Shown here in pieces: positions 56,442 through 64,000 of a stretch of 64,000 nt of DNA. The DNA comes from Clostridiales bacterium 1_7_47FAA (GTDB lineage Bacteria; Bacillota; Clostridia; Lachnospirales; Lachnospiraceae), in the NCBI GenBank assembly GCA_000155435.1, contig DS990260.1:681004-745003 (forward strand), written 5' to 3'. The position numbers were made by a program, and so were the translations under genes. The notes under the pieces were generated by a model. That model was not told the DNA's origin, did not search any database, and saw only the letters and a list, made by a program, of their open reading frames with translations. How positions within the stretch are numbered: the stretch's first letter is position 1; every line of letters starts with the position of its first letter.

Positions 56442-57722
56442 CTACGCCGGATACACCGGGAAGAAGATGCTGGCTGAAATAACAAGGGTCACAACCGCAA
56501 TCAGCAGATAGGGCAGCGTAAACTTAAGAAGCTTACCCGGCTCATGCTGTCCAATGGCAAACGCCAGGGCACACTCTGCTGAGCCGCTTGGGAAAGCGAT
56601 GGCCATGATGGATGCAATATTGATGATCAGTACGATTCCCCTTGGATCCATACCCGCGACCATGGAAAGCGATGCGGCAATGGGGGTAAGGACAGCCGCT
56701 GTCCCTGTATTAGACATAAAGGTGGTCATCACAATGGAGGTAACTGCAAATACAAAAAGCACGAACACGCCGGAGGGCTTATCCCCAAGAAGCACAAGGA
56801 GGCCATTTCCAATCATATCACCCACACCGGATCTGCCGATGGCATCCGACATCACAAGGACGCCCGCAATCATCCACACCATGTCCCCGGTCAGGGAATT
56901 GACCGTTTCCTTGGTGGTCAGTGTCTTTGTGTAAAGCAGCACAAGCACGCCGGCAGCCGGAATCACATACATCAGATTGCCAATCCTTGCCCCAAAAATA
57001 AATCCTAAAAGAACACCGATAAATACAATATTGATAATTGTCTCGTCACGCCTTGATATGGCCGTGGTCTCCTTTATCTCCTTTACATCGGAGGTATTGA
57101 CCCCATGCCTTGGAATGAATTTCCATGCAAATAAGGCGTAGATGGTAAGGGCTGTTGCAGGTATGAAGGAAACCTTAATAAAATCCCCGGGCAGAAGCAT
57201 CAGGGCCGGGTTACTTATGATGCCCTCATAATATGCATTGGCCGTCGGGGACATGGTTGCTCCCAGTCCCACGGGGAATTTAAGGCTCCAGGCAGCCATG
57301 ACGGCAAATGCAGCAAAAATCATACGCGAAGCACAGATTTCATCCTTATCATCCAGGGATACCAGGAACAGGGCGACAATGGAGACAATGGCCGTCCTTC
57401 CCATAAGCTGTGACAGTACAATGGTTACCAGGAATAAAAAGATGATGAACGCAAGCCCGCTTTTTCCCTTAATCCTCTCCATGCTGTTCCTGACCTTATT
57501 GATAAGGCTTGTCTTACCAAAGGCATAGGCAACCGTAAACATACAGGCAATCAGTATCGTGGTCTTGTTAGCCAGGCCTGAAAACGCCGTTGAAATATCA
57601 AACACACCTGTTAAAGCAAGCATCACGCAGCAGGTCATGGTGGTCACACCATAAGGGACCTTGTGTGTAAAAAACATGGCAATCATAAAAACCAGCAAAC
57701 TTAAAACAATATACATCTGCAT
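56442..57722 (-). CDS. SLC13/DASS-type anion permease
   Basis: About 426 residues, 11-12 predicted membrane segments, from ATG 57722 (AGGGG upstream). It has the ArsB/NhaD-SLC13 duplicated architecture, with NT-like motifs GATMSPTANAYY and MSNTGTAAVLTP in the two halves; these bind Na+ and dicarboxylate in related proteins. Substrate unknown. Confidence 0.78.
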   Translation of the reverse strand: MQMYIVLSLLVFMIAMFFTHKVPYGVTTMTCCVMLALTGVFDISTAFSGLANKTTILIACMFTVAYAFGKTSLINKVRNSMERIKGKSGLAFIIFLFLVTIVLSQLMGRTAIVSIVALFLVSLDDKDEICASRMIFAAFAVMAAWSLKFPVGLGATMSPTANAYYEGIISNPALMLLPGDFIKVSFIPATALTIYALFAWKFIPRHGVNTSDVKEIKETTAISRRDETIINIVFIGVLLGFIFGARIGNLMYVIPAAGVLVLLYTKTLTTKETVNSLTGDMVWMIAGVLVMSDAIGRSGVGDMIGNGLLVLLGDKPSGVFVLFVFAVTSIVMTTFMSNTGTAAVLTPIAASLSMVAGMDPRGIVLIINIASIMAIAFPSGSAECALAFAIGQHEPGKLLKFTLPYLLIAVVTLVISASIFFPVYPA

Positions 57723-57860
57723 AAATGTACCCCTCATACTTTCCTATCATTTAAGTAAAATTCATTAATTACATTCATACTCCAGATAACACTAACCTAT
57801 CTTCCATCCTCTGCCGGCAATTGGATGTGGTTGTGCTATCCCCGTAAATCTTATGTTTTA

Positions 57861-57911
57861 AGTATAGTTTAAATATTCCTTATTGACAACCATATTAAAT
57901 TCATGTTAACT
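57861..57911. promoter_or_regulatory. Divergent promoters of the SLC13 operon and the second LysR pair
   Basis: Minus: TTGTCA (57884-57889), 17-base spacer, TATACT (57861-57866). Plus: TTGACA (57883-57888), 17-base spacer, TTAACT (57906-57911). The -35 boxes overlap, so one LysR binding event could control both. Confidence 0.7.
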
Positions 57912-57937
57912 TTAAGTAAAAGTTATGGAGGTTTGCT

Positions 57938-58927
57938 ATGGACTTGAAGGACCAGAAATACATGGCGGCGCTGGCTGGCGAGGGTTCCCTTACCAGGGCG
58001 GCCAGACGTCTTAACCTGTCACAGCCAGCCCTTTCCAAATGGCTCGGCGACCTGGAGCAGGAACTTGGCCTGTCACTGGTCATACGCTCCAGGCAGGGAC
58101 TGATTTTCACGGAAGCCGGGCAGATTTACCTGGAAGGGTGCAGGGAATGTCTGGAAGCCGCCCTTGATATAAGAAGGAAGCTGGACGCCCTGTCCCAGAA
58201 GGCAAAACAGAGCATCATCCTGGGTGGGAGCCCCATCCGGGGCGCCCAGGCATTTGCCAAGATATATCCGGATTTCCGCCATCAATACCCGGATATTGAC
58301 CTTCAGTTTGTAAGCGATAAAAACCCGGTGCTGAAAAAGCTGCTGCTGGAGGGCGAGATTACCATGTCCCTGCTGGGAGCCATGGAAACCAGCCTGCCAG
58401 GCCTTGAATATCTTAAATTCATGGATGAGGAGCTGCTGCTCATGCTCCCCAAAGGCCATCCTCTTTCCTACGATTACAAAGAACTTCCGCCAGGCCGTCC
58501 CTATCCGGTCATCGACCTGGCAAGCCTGGGTGACACCCCCATCCTCGGCAGCGCCCCCGAGACCTCCTACGGCAATATGGTCCTCTCGTTTTACCGCAAT
58601 GCAGGCCTGGAACCCAATATCATATTCCGCTCCAACGTGGTCCCCCTTCTTTACGAAATGGTGCTCAACGGCGTAGGCGCGGCCATGATTCCGGACTCCT
58701 ATTATAATCCGGATGACGGCATCAGCGTGTATTCCCTTTCGCCGCGCATCATCGTATACCAGGGAATCGGCCTGCAGAGCGGATATCCCCTTTCAGAGGC
58801 AGAGGAATACCTGATCCATCTTGTGATGAACAACTGGGGTTCCCCCTATTACATGCACCAGTATGCCGACTATTATCTTGAACAAAGGAAATTAAGGATA
58901 GACGCCTATGAATACAACCAGATTTGA
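57938..58927 (+). CDS. LysR-family regulator, first of the second overlapping pair
   Basis: 329 residues. HTH: MAALAGEGSLTRAARRLNLSQPALSKWLGDLEQEL. A full effector domain follows, including GGSPIRGAQAFAKI. Divergent from the SLC13/esterase operon. It is overlapped by 20 bases by the next gene. Confidence 0.88.
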   Translation: MDLKDQKYMAALAGEGSLTRAARRLNLSQPALSKWLGDLEQELGLSLVIRSRQGLIFTEAGQIYLEGCRECLEAALDIRRKLDALSQKAKQSIILGGSPIRGAQAFAKIYPDFRHQYPDIDLQFVSDKNPVLKKLLLEGEITMSLLGAMETSLPGLEYLKFMDEELLLMLPKGHPLSYDYKELPPGRPYPVIDLASLGDTPILGSAPETSYGNMVLSFYRNAGLEPNIIFRSNVVPLLYEMVLNGVGAAMIPDSYYNPDDGISVYSLSPRIIVYQGIGLQSGYPLSEAEEYLIHLVMNNWGSPYYMHQYADYYLEQRKLRIDAYEYNQI

Positions 58928-59819
58928 ATACCTTTTGGCATTAGAAAGACTCGGCACCATGACCGGGGTCGCGAAGGCATATTTCATCTCCCCCTCCGCT
59001 GTCAGCCAGTGCCTTAAAAGTGAAGAAGCCCAGCTGGGCCATCAGCTGTTCAAAAGCGAGAATCACAGGATGGTCCCAACCGAGGCCGGGCAGATTTATC
59101 TGAACGGCGCCAGGAAAATCCTTCAGATACGGGAAGCAACCATGGACAGGCTTAACGTCATTCCAAAAAAGCACCATTCCATCCGGATTGCAGCGGCTCC
59201 CATGCTCTATGAAAAAGCAGCTTCCATCATCATCCCGGCACTGAACACATTGCTTCCCGGCACTGATTTTGAGCTGCTGCGGGCAGCTTCCATGGTAAGC
59301 GTTGCTTATCTGCTGAATGACCTGGCTGATTTTGCACTGCTCTGCTCCCCGCCCTTGAACCATACCCTGCTTTCAGAAGATATCCTGGGCCAGGACCAGC
59401 TGCTGCTGGCCGTCCCCAAGGCATATCTGCGCAGCCAGCTGACCGGGCCGCCAACCATAGAGGATTGCGGTCCCCTGCCCTTCATCCTTTTGAAAAACGG
59501 TTCCTATACCCGCGGCATTGAAAATGAAATCCTTGCACAGCACCATATTGCCCTGAACCGGATATATGAAGTGGACGACCATGTGATGGCCAGGAATTTT
59601 CTTGAAGAAGGACGGGGCGCCACCTTCCTGCCATCCTCCATGATCCCACCCCATGCAGGGCAGCACTTTTTCATCCTTCCCCTCCATCCGCCAAAACCGT
59701 TTAATTTCATACTGGCCTACCCCAATTTCAAAAAACCGGACAAGGATAAAAGGGATGTGCCAATGATAGTAAAAAAGGCGTGGGGAAAGATGGACTTTGA
59801 TTTTTATGATCCGGTATGA
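58908..59819 (+). CDS. LysR-family regulator, second of the second overlapping pair
   Basis: 303 residues. HTH LALERLGTMTGVAKAYFISPSAVSQCLKSEE with a conserved but diverged effector domain. Starts inside the end of the preceding gene, so the two are translationally coupled. Confidence 0.86.
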   Translation: MNTTRFEYLLALERLGTMTGVAKAYFISPSAVSQCLKSEEAQLGHQLFKSENHRMVPTEAGQIYLNGARKILQIREATMDRLNVIPKKHHSIRIAAAPMLYEKAASIIIPALNTLLPGTDFELLRAASMVSVAYLLNDLADFALLCSPPLNHTLLSEDILGQDQLLLAVPKAYLRSQLTGPPTIEDCGPLPFILLKNGSYTRGIENEILAQHHIALNRIYEVDDHVMARNFLEEGRGATFLPSSMIPPHAGQHFFILPLHPPKPFNFILAYPNFKKPDKDKRDVPMIVKKAWGKMDFDFYDPV

Positions 59820-59838
59820 AAGCCTGCTTTCCATTACC

Positions 59839-59904
59839 ATTGGATTCTCCCTATCGCAGAAATAATCCGCACGATTGGATGTATAAAATCAATCCAAATT
59901 GGAT
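59839..59904. promoter_or_regulatory. ATTGGAT direct repeats upstream of the MocR gene
   Basis: ATTGGAT occurs at 59839-59845, 59874-59880 and 59898-59904, with an inverted ATCCAA at 59892-59897; TATAAA lies between the second and third. Such repeat arrays are the usual MocR/PdxR operators. Confidence 0.65.
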
Positions 59905-59964
59905 GTTGTCATACCGGCATTTTCCATTTACAATCACATCATAACCAACCAATCGGAGGCAGGC

Positions 59965-61473
59965 ATGAACATCCATATTGATAAATCCAGGAAAATCCCC
60001 CTATACAGACAGATAGCGGAACAGATACAGTCACAGATTACCTCCGGCGAAATCCCCCAGGGGTTCAGGTTCCCCTCGGAACGGCAGCTGGCGGATGCCC
60101 TTGGCGTCAACCGGACCACCATACTGAACGCCTACAAGGAATTAAAGGCCGACGGCCTGATGGATTCCCACGTGGGAAGGGGAACCATTGCCGTCAGGCC
60201 CGAGCGCAGCAGGCCGGAGAAGCACCCTTATTCCAGGGAACCCATGTGGGAATATCTGTTCAGCGATTATATGAAACATCATGATACGTTTGATGTGAAT
60301 AAATATCTGGAGATAGCCAACCAGAAGGACGTCATATCATTTGCCGCCGGGATTGCATCCGTTGACACCATTCCGGCGCAGGCGTTTGAAGGAATCGAGA
60401 ACGAACTGATGGCCAGCAGGGAGCGGCTGCTTGTCTCGCCCGTGTCAGGCTTTTACTCCCTGCGCAAAGCGATAAGCTCCTTCATGCAGAAGCGCTCCTG
60501 TTTCTGCCAGCCATCGGAGGTCATGATACTGTCCGGCTCCCAGCAGGGCATTGACCTTATCACAAGGGCCTTCATCAATCCCGGGGACGTGGTGGTAATC
60601 GAAGAACCCTCATTCTTTCCTGCCATACAGAGCTTCCGCCTGGCCGGGGCGAAAATCATGGCCGTACCCATGGACGGGGAGGGGATGGATGTGGGAATAC
60701 TTGAACAGCTGCTGTCCCGTTACCAGCCCAAGCTTATCTACACCATGCCGGTCTTCCACAATCCCTGCGGCGTCTCAATGAGCATGGACAGGCGTATCCG
60801 CCTGCTGGAACTGGCCGGTCAGTACGGCATCCCCATATTGGAGGACGACCCCTACAGTGAACTGAGCTATGAAGCCCGGGCCATGTCCCCATTAAAATCA
60901 ATGGACCAGAACGGACATGTCATCTATCTCAGCACCTTCTCCAAGACAATATCACCGGGACTGAGGCTGGGATGGATGTGCGCCAGCAAGAAACTGATAT
61001 CCCAGCTGTCCGGCATACGCCAGCTCACAGACCTGCATTCCAGCTGCATTTCCCAGCAGATTGTAGAGCGATTCATGAACAGTGGGGAAATGGAGCATCA
61101 CCTCGCCTTCATCCGCAGGGAATATCAGGAACGGCGCGACATCATGATAGAGGCCCTGAACAGATACGCGCCTCCCGGACTGTCCTGGAACCGGCCCGAA
61201 GGCGGTTATTATCTGTGGTGCAGGCTGCCGGAAGGCGTCACGGCCTCTGAACTTACTGCAAAAGCAGCGGCAGGAGGGGTTGCCGTGCTGCCCGGCGTGC
61301 CGGCCTGTCTGTCCCCCCAAAAGGGCGAGGGCCATATCAGGCTTAACTACACCTATCCTCCAAAGGACAGGATTGCAGACGGTATAGGAATCCTGTGCAG
61401 CCTTATCCGCCAGCTCAGTTCCGCGCATAGGGATGAAGAGGCACTGACCGCCGAGATCAATCCTATCCTTTAA
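59965..61473 (+). CDS. MocR-family regulator (GntR HTH fused to aminotransferase)
   Basis: 502 residues from ATG 59965 (GGAGG upstream). A GntR winged helix occupies residues 1-75 (PLYRQIAEQIQSQI, VNRTTILNAYKEL), followed by a linker and a fold-type I aminotransferase domain with PLP lysine in STFSKTISPGLRLGW. It likely senses PLP or an amino acid and controls the following gene and itself. Confidence 0.92.
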   Translation: MNIHIDKSRKIPLYRQIAEQIQSQITSGEIPQGFRFPSERQLADALGVNRTTILNAYKELKADGLMDSHVGRGTIAVRPERSRPEKHPYSREPMWEYLFSDYMKHHDTFDVNKYLEIANQKDVISFAAGIASVDTIPAQAFEGIENELMASRERLLVSPVSGFYSLRKAISSFMQKRSCFCQPSEVMILSGSQQGIDLITRAFINPGDVVVIEEPSFFPAIQSFRLAGAKIMAVPMDGEGMDVGILEQLLSRYQPKLIYTMPVFHNPCGVSMSMDRRIRLLELAGQYGIPILEDDPYSELSYEARAMSPLKSMDQNGHVIYLSTFSKTISPGLRLGWMCASKKLISQLSGIRQLTDLHSSCISQQIVERFMNSGEMEHHLAFIRREYQERRDIMIEALNRYAPPGLSWNRPEGGYYLWCRLPEGVTASELTAKAAAGGVAVLPGVPACLSPQKGEGHIRLNYTYPPKDRIADGIGILCSLIRQLSSAHRDEEALTAEINPIL

Positions 61474-61501
61474 CCAATCCAATAGCATAAGGAGAATCAT
61501 C

Positions 61502-62680
61502 ATGGACTACAACTACGCAAGAAGGATGGCAGATATGAAAGCATCCGAAATACGGGAACTGTTAAAGCTGACTGAAAAACCGGAAGTCATTTCCTTTGCC
61601 GGAGGGCTTCCGGCCCCGGAGCTGTTTCCCATAGAAGAGATTAAAAAGGCAAACAATCATGTCCTGGACCACAATGGCGGCCAGGCCCTGCAGTATTCCA
61701 CCACGGAGGGATACGGACCCTTAAGGAAATGGATTGCACAGCGCATGAACGCCCAGCTGGGCACCTCATTCGACGGGGACGATATCATGATGACCAATGG
61801 TTCCCAGCAGGCCCTTGACCTTTCAGGAAAACTATTTTTAGACGAAGGGGATGTGGTACTGTGTGAAAGCCCCACCTACCTGGCCGCAATCAGCGCCTTC
61901 AAGGCATATGGGTGCAGGTTCGTGGAGGTTCCAACCGATGAGGAGGGAATGATGATTCCAGAACTGGAACATGCATTAAAGGCCGAACCGGATGCAAAGC
62001 TGATTTATGTAATCCCTAATTTCCAGAATCCAACGGGAAGGACATGGAGCCTTAACCGCAGGCAGAAGCTGGCCGAACTTTCAGCAGCATACAATGTTGC
62101 GGTAATCGAGGACAATCCATACGGGGAACTGCGGTATGAAGGCAGCTTCCTTCCCTCCATAAAATCCTTTGACCGTACCGGCAATATCATATGCACCGGG
62201 ACATTCTCCAAAATCCTCTGCCCGGGCTACCGCATCGGCTGGATTGCCGGGGAAGCGGAGGTCATACGCAAGTATGTCCTTGTCAAACAGGGCGTGGACC
62301 TGCAGTGCAGTACCATTGCCCAGATGGTCATTTCCGCCTATCTGGAACAATATGATATTGACACGCATATCAGGAAAATACGCGAGGTCTACAGAAAGCG
62401 CCGGGATGTGGCCCTTGACGCCGTAAACCGCTTTTTCCCATCCGATATAAAATACACGAAACCGGAAGGCGGGCTTTTTCTTTGGATAGAATTAAATGAT
62501 GCCGTTGATACGGTTGCGCTGCTTGAAAAGTGTCTTGAGTACAACGTTGCATTCGTACCCGGCAATTCCTTCTATCCCAACAGGAATAAACCGAACACCC
62601 TGAGGATTAATTTCTCCAATATGCCGGAGGACAGGATTGAGGAAGGGATTGCGCGGATAGGACAGGTACTGGATGTATAA
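61502..62680 (+). CDS. PLP-dependent aminotransferase, LysN/2-aminoadipate type
   Basis: 392 residues. Starts YARRMADMKASEIRELLKLT, then VISFAGGLPAPELFP; PLP lysine in GTFSKILCPGYRIGW. It is closest to the 2-aminoadipate/aromatic aminotransferase group. It lies 28 bases after the MocR gene with AAGGAGA, so it is the likely target and partner. Confidence 0.9.
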   Translation: MDYNYARRMADMKASEIRELLKLTEKPEVISFAGGLPAPELFPIEEIKKANNHVLDHNGGQALQYSTTEGYGPLRKWIAQRMNAQLGTSFDGDDIMMTNGSQQALDLSGKLFLDEGDVVLCESPTYLAAISAFKAYGCRFVEVPTDEEGMMIPELEHALKAEPDAKLIYVIPNFQNPTGRTWSLNRRQKLAELSAAYNVAVIEDNPYGELRYEGSFLPSIKSFDRTGNIICTGTFSKILCPGYRIGWIAGEAEVIRKYVLVKQGVDLQCSTIAQMVISAYLEQYDIDTHIRKIREVYRKRRDVALDAVNRFFPSDIKYTKPEGGLFLWIELNDAVDTVALLEKCLEYNVAFVPGNSFYPNRNKPNTLRINFSNMPEDRIEEGIARIGQVLDV

Positions 62681-62721
62681 GCCAGTCTGACGGCAGTCTT
62701 ATTAATTCACCTGGCATTTAG

Positions 62722-62814
62722 GCCAAGGATGACCGTACGATGTTGAATTACATGGTCTGGATTGCCCGCAGCGGTGCTCCCTGGCGGGATCTGCCAGAAT
62801 CAGACACATTTTAG
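62722..62814 (+). mobile_element. IS5-family transposase remnant
   Basis: A 30-codon open stretch reads AKDDRTMLNYMVWIARSG then APWRDLPES, the conserved start of IS5-group transposases, between stop codons. No further transposase homology or terminal repeats are visible. The 180 bases after it hold no recognisable feature. Confidence 0.75.
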
Positions 62815-62991
62815 CAAAGCGCTTATTAACTGATTTAAGGTAGAAATATTGTAAGCCAACTGATAATTCAGTGAAGGCTAATCTGGGTGCCGGCGGCTGG
62901 AAATGAGGGCGTTTTTGATGGATATGGGATAAAAAACAGACGAACCGCTCTCACCGGCGTGGGATCTTGAGAGGGAATTTCTAAGAATCAT

Positions 62992-63020
62992 TTGAAATTG
63001 TGGAATGGATTGATTATAAT
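62992..63020 (+). promoter_or_regulatory. Promoter of the antitoxin RNA
   Basis: TTGAAA (62992-62997), 17-base spacer, TATAAT (63015-63020). Confidence 0.75.
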
Positions 63021-63026
63021 AGAGAT

Positions 63027-63130
63027 GTAAAAAGAAAACACCCACTCCAAAAGTGGATGCTCCCAAAAGGTTATGTTATGTCCTTACGGACACCGCCCAC
63101 CCTGTGGATCAGACAGGGTGGGTATTTTAT
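63027..63130 (+). ncRNA. Antisense RNA antitoxin
   Basis: About 100 nt from the strong promoter at 62992 to a terminator, stem CCCACCCTG/CAGGGTGGG (63096-63122) plus TATTTT. It is antisense to the 3' untranslated end of the toxin mRNA, which itself ends near 63035 at a CCACT/AGTGG hairpin followed by a U-rich tail. This is the standard layout of a type I antitoxin. Confidence 0.72.
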
Positions 63131-63300
63131 TTCCGCTTATTCCCCTTATCGAGAAAGGCGATAAACACTACAATCAAGCTTCCAAAGGACATCAGCAATG
63201 CTAATATACCTATAAAGATTGAAATAATCTCGTATGCTGTCATGGGCGCTGCCGTCTTCGCTCCGCTTCGGTCCTCGCTAAACGGATGTCCACCGGTCAT
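63127..63300 (-). CDS. Type I holin-like toxin
   Basis: 57 residues from ATG 63300 (GGAAAGG seven bases upstream), or 38 from ATG 63243. The C-terminal core MTAYEIISIFIGILALLMSF and onward is one hydrophobic helix followed by the basic tail DKGNKRK, as in putative holin-like type I toxins of Firmicutes. It likely depolarises the membrane when expressed. Its mRNA is opposed by the antisense RNA at 63027-63130. Confidence 0.72.
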   Translation of the reverse strand: MTGGHPFSEDRSGAKTAAPMTAYEIISIFIGILALLMSFGSLIVVFIAFLDKGNKRK

Positions 63301-63490
63301 CCAACGACCTTTCCTATGTATTCCGGCGAACCGATTTTACTAAGACTGGGAGGTGCCACTCCTGTCGTAAGTGTTTTCCTAATATCCATTTTAGCATAAG
63401 ACATCAAGTAGTTAAATTTATAGCTTAAAAATTTTGTTACTTTGCGTAAATAGTATTACACATATTTTCCAATATTCATTTTACCTTCAC

Positions 63491-64000
63491 CTAAAATTTT
63501 TTCTTCCGCAAATACTTCACCAGTTCCTCTACCAACTCATACTCCTTCGTTCCTGGTGCAATATCTGCCGGCATTTTGCCTTGTCCATCTTTTATGATAC
63601 GTTTCGCATATCGAATTGCTAATTTCGGATTCCCTTTTTTCATCAGAATATTGAAAATATCTTTCATGTTCTTCTGATATTTTCCTATCCCCAATTCTCT
63701 GAACTTATCATTCAGGAACGCAATATACTCTGTCCGGTGATTATTTGCTGTGTAATACGCAAAATGCAGAAGAAACCAGAACTCAATACACTCATTGCTC
63801 CATGCAGCATGGTACTGCACATCCGGATTTTCCTGATTCAATCGTTCCGCTCTCTGCACTACACCATTAAAATCTTTTGCTGGAAAGCTGTCTTTATCGT
63901 ATACACACCAAATCTGCCCTTTCTCGATTTTGTTCTTCTTCACATACTTCTCAGCCATTCCAATTACACGCATCGTTTCCGCCTGACATGGCTCGATTTC
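63491..64000 (-). CDS. RloB-like protein (partial)
   Basis: About 169 residues of a protein cut at its N-terminus by the window edge; the frame is open to 64000. The visible part contains VYDKDSFPAKDFNGVVQRAE and SNECIEFWFLLHF, characteristic of the RloB (TOPRIM-like) family. RloB is usually paired with an ATPase, RloA, and both occur with restriction and abortive-infection genes. It ends with a basic tail (YLRKKKF). Confidence 0.75.
   Translation of the reverse strand, partial: EIEPCQAETMRVIGMAEKYVKKNKIEKGQIWCVYDKDSFPAKDFNGVVQRAERLNQENPDVQYHAAWSNECIEFWFLLHFAYYTANNHRTEYIAFLNDKFRELGIGKYQKNMKDIFNILMKKGNPKLAIRYAKRIIKDGQGKMPADIAPGTKEYELVEELVKYLRKKKF

Noticed and set aside
62722-62990. A complete insertion sequence
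   Set aside because: Only about 30 codons of a transposase N-terminus survive, with stops on both sides and no terminal repeats.

Overview
The window looks like part of a chromosome from a gut Lachnospiraceae (Clostridium cluster XIVa, Enterocloster-like). The evidence is the roughly 50% G+C sequence with strong GGAGG-type ribosome binding sites, a grd-free anaerobic gene set dominated by glycyl-radical, PLP and ABC-uptake functions, EFR1-type and SipW-type proteins, and several LysR and MerR regulators. The genus is an inference; no rRNA or marker gene is present.

Positions 1-14.1 kb, choline microcompartment. A minus-strand operon encodes a GRM2-type choline-degrading bacterial microcompartment: three hexameric shell proteins, an EutS-like shell protein, choline trimethylamine-lyase (CutC) and its radical SAM activase (CutD), CoA-acylating aldehyde dehydrogenase, iron alcohol dehydrogenase, EutP-, EutT- and EutJ-like accessory proteins (EutJ runs off the edge), a DMT permease and a small conserved unknown. 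CutC has every known active-site residue in exact register. The operon starts at a MerR-type promoter (20-bp spacer). An identical promoter precedes the first of two paralogous MerR genes; the second MerR gene is translationally coupled to an EFR1-type flavodoxin-ferredoxin. A 165-nt near-perfect palindrome sits between two shell genes.

Positions 14.1-23.4 kb, mixed housekeeping and accessory genes: a MATE efflux pump behind a terminator-bearing leader, a repeat-bearing lipoprotein, a membrane protein, a membrane-bound c-di-GMP phosphodiesterase with a degenerate GGDEF, remnants of an M20 hydrolase and an AraC regulator, and a tdh-kbl pair converting threonine to glycine and acetyl-CoA.

Positions 23.4-39.3 kb, surface-fibre locus. 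One long minus-strand operon carries two SipW/ER-type signal peptidases (Ser-His type), a TasA/camelysin-like small protein, a 590-residue repeat protein, two further small exported proteins and a giant (about 2,360-residue) Ser/Gly-rich parallel beta-helix protein whose C-terminal 170 residues are cut off by one in-frame TAA. The leader holds a c-di-GMP-I (GEMM)-like aptamer and an intrinsic terminator, with an 8-nt antiterminator complementarity. The operon promoter and the promoter of a neighbouring, catalytically incomplete sugar-nucleotide epimerase are paralogous: same 40-nt upstream box, same spacing. A divergent HTH regulator is the obvious candidate to read them. This co-regulated, riboswitch-gated, two-peptidase fibre system is the most unusual part of the window.

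Positions 39.4-62.7 kb, catabolic modules each tied to LysR regulators: galactarate dehydratase (garD) with a LysR; a dipeptide/oligopeptide ABC importer followed by two tandem amidases, an acyltransferase-like C45 hydrolase and a truncated permease, next to an overlapping LysR pair; an esterase and an SLC13-type permease next to a second overlapping LysR pair; and a MocR regulator with its aminotransferase.

Positions 62.7-64 kb: an IS5-family transposase scrap, a complete type I toxin-antitoxin locus (holin-like toxin with antisense RNA), and an RloB-like gene running off the edge, suggesting that a defence or accessory region begins here.
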